From Chloroflexota bacterium (GTDB lineage Bacteria; Chloroflexota; UBA6077; CF-72), in assembly GCA_019247135.1 (NCBI GenBank), contig JAFAPL010000378.1, positions 1-13,954 on the forward strand: DNA of 13,954 bases, read 5' to 3'. The notes beneath the pieces are model-generated. The model was not told the origin of the DNA. It worked only from the letters and a program-made list of their open reading frames with translations, and did not search any database. Position 1 is the stretch's first letter; each line of letters begins with the position of its first letter. A program made the position numbers and the translations under genes. Positions 13,446-13,954 of the stretch are shown one piece after another.

Positions 13446-13954
13446 ATGGGAAATCCTGCGAGCGCGCCCTCAGGCTCGGTCCTGTTCATCGGAACCGCGA
13501 CCACGCTCATCCGCTTCGGCGGATTCACGATCCTCACGGATCCGAATTTCCTCCATCGCGGCGACGAGGTCCACCTCGGTTACGGCTTGCGTTCGACGCG
13601 CCAGACGGAGCCCGCGCTCGGGTTGGACCAGTTGCCACAGCTCGACCTGATCATCCTGTCTCATTTCCATGAAGACCACTTCGATCGCCTCGTTCAGCAG
13701 CGCCTCGCGCGGGACATCCCGATCGTGACGACACCGGACGCGGCTCGCGCTTTACGTGCGCTCGGCTTCTCGCAAGTGCGCGAGTTGACGACCTGGGACA
13801 CGTGGAACTTTCGACGAGACGACCTCCGCTTGCGGATCACCGCGGTGCCGGCACAGCACACGCCTCTGCGTCTGATGCAACCGCTCCTGCCACGAACGAT
13901 GGGCAGCGTGCTTTCGTTTTCGCAGGTGCAGACAGAAGAGCAATTACTGCGGAT
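13446..13954 (+). CDS. MBL-fold metallo-hydrolase (UlaG-like), 3' end outside window
   Basis: 169 codons are visible and the frame is open at the right edge. The start ATG at 13446 is preceded by a weak GAGTGGA; upstream in-frame sequence is repeat DNA. Residues 12-32 (VLFIGTATTLIRFGGFTILTD) are the opening beta strands of UlaG-like metallo-beta-lactamase-fold enzymes. The metal motif is S-H73-F-H75-E-D77-H78-F-D (HxHxDH), and H138 in AVPAQHTPLR is a likely third-motif histidine. Such proteins bind two metal ions and hydrolyse lactone, phosphodiester or similar bonds; the substrate is not predictable here. The variable stretch after D32 (NFLHRGDEVHLGYGL) is typical of lipid-type or lactonase relatives of this family. 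Its position directly after the repeats suggests the last unit may lie in its 5' UTR. Confidence 0.88.
   Translation, partial: MGNPASAPSGSVLFIGTATTLIRFGGFTILTDPNFLHRGDEVHLGYGLRSTRQTEPALGLDQLPQLDLIILSHFHEDHFDRLVQQRLARDIPIVTTPDAARALRALGFSQVRELTTWDTWNFRRDDLRLRITAVPAQHTPLRLMQPLLPRTMGSVLSFSQVQTEEQLLR

Noticed and set aside
13120..13650. Reading frames through the repeat region, including one running into the MBL gene in the wrong frame
   Set aside because: They translate repeat DNA into repeated Arg/Ala-rich phrases. The MBL frame from 13446 has the HxHxDH motif and a proper first strand, so the other frames are shadows.

Overview
This is a high-GC bacterial window with tightly packed genes, many of them sharing stop/start bases (TGATG, ATGA, GTGA, TTGA). 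The gene set points to a soil or environmental lineage such as Chloroflexota or a related Terrabacteria group: a NarI-like/NasA-like/Rieske nitrate-reduction cluster with a DUF6755-like membrane peptide and FmdE, an ESX/LXG-style toxin, and a secreted Leu/Asn/Gly-rich protein. That assignment is an inference from gene content; there is no rRNA or other phylogenetic marker here.

Layout. (1) 1-2044, signalling: the 3' end of one histidine kinase, a REC-HisKA-HATPase hybrid kinase, and a convergent OmpR-type response regulator whose 3' end overlaps the hybrid kinase gene by 68 bp. (2) 2045-3694: a secreted small protein, divergent from the response regulator, with a strong intrinsic terminator, and a convergent LysR-type regulator whose last codons contain that terminator. 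(3) 3830-6491, the most interesting part: a three-gene cassette with 4-base overlaps. It encodes a WXG/LXG-like polymorphic toxin with a C-terminal domain that looks ADP-ribosyltransferase-like, an all-helical HEAT-like candidate immunity protein, and a NADAR (YbiA-like) protein. NADAR proteins are known to act on ADP-ribosyl/N-glycosidic bonds and, in DarT-linked systems, to remove ADP-ribose from guanine, so the cassette can be read as an ADP-ribosylating toxin with a binding-type and an enzymatic antidote. (4) 6520-13103: a seven-gene redox operon with a NarI-like membrane cytochrome b carrying two extra CxxC pairs, a NasA-like molybdopterin enzyme, a four-[4Fe-4S] electron-transfer protein, a Tat-type membrane-anchored Rieske protein, a two-helix membrane peptide, a NarK-family nitrate/nitrite transporter and an FmdE protein. 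The likely role is quinol-linked nitrate reduction on the cytoplasmic side, with an unusual externally placed Rieske subunit. (5) 13104-13445: a non-coding stretch holding three diverged copies of a structured repeat of about 75 bp. (6) 13446-end: the start of an MBL-fold hydrolase that runs off the window.

Genes in blocks 3 and 4 appear translationally coupled within each block. Only 28 bp separate the blocks, so block 4 either uses a promoter inside the NADAR gene or is read through from the toxin cassette. All functions are assigned from sequence motifs read by eye; no database search was possible.
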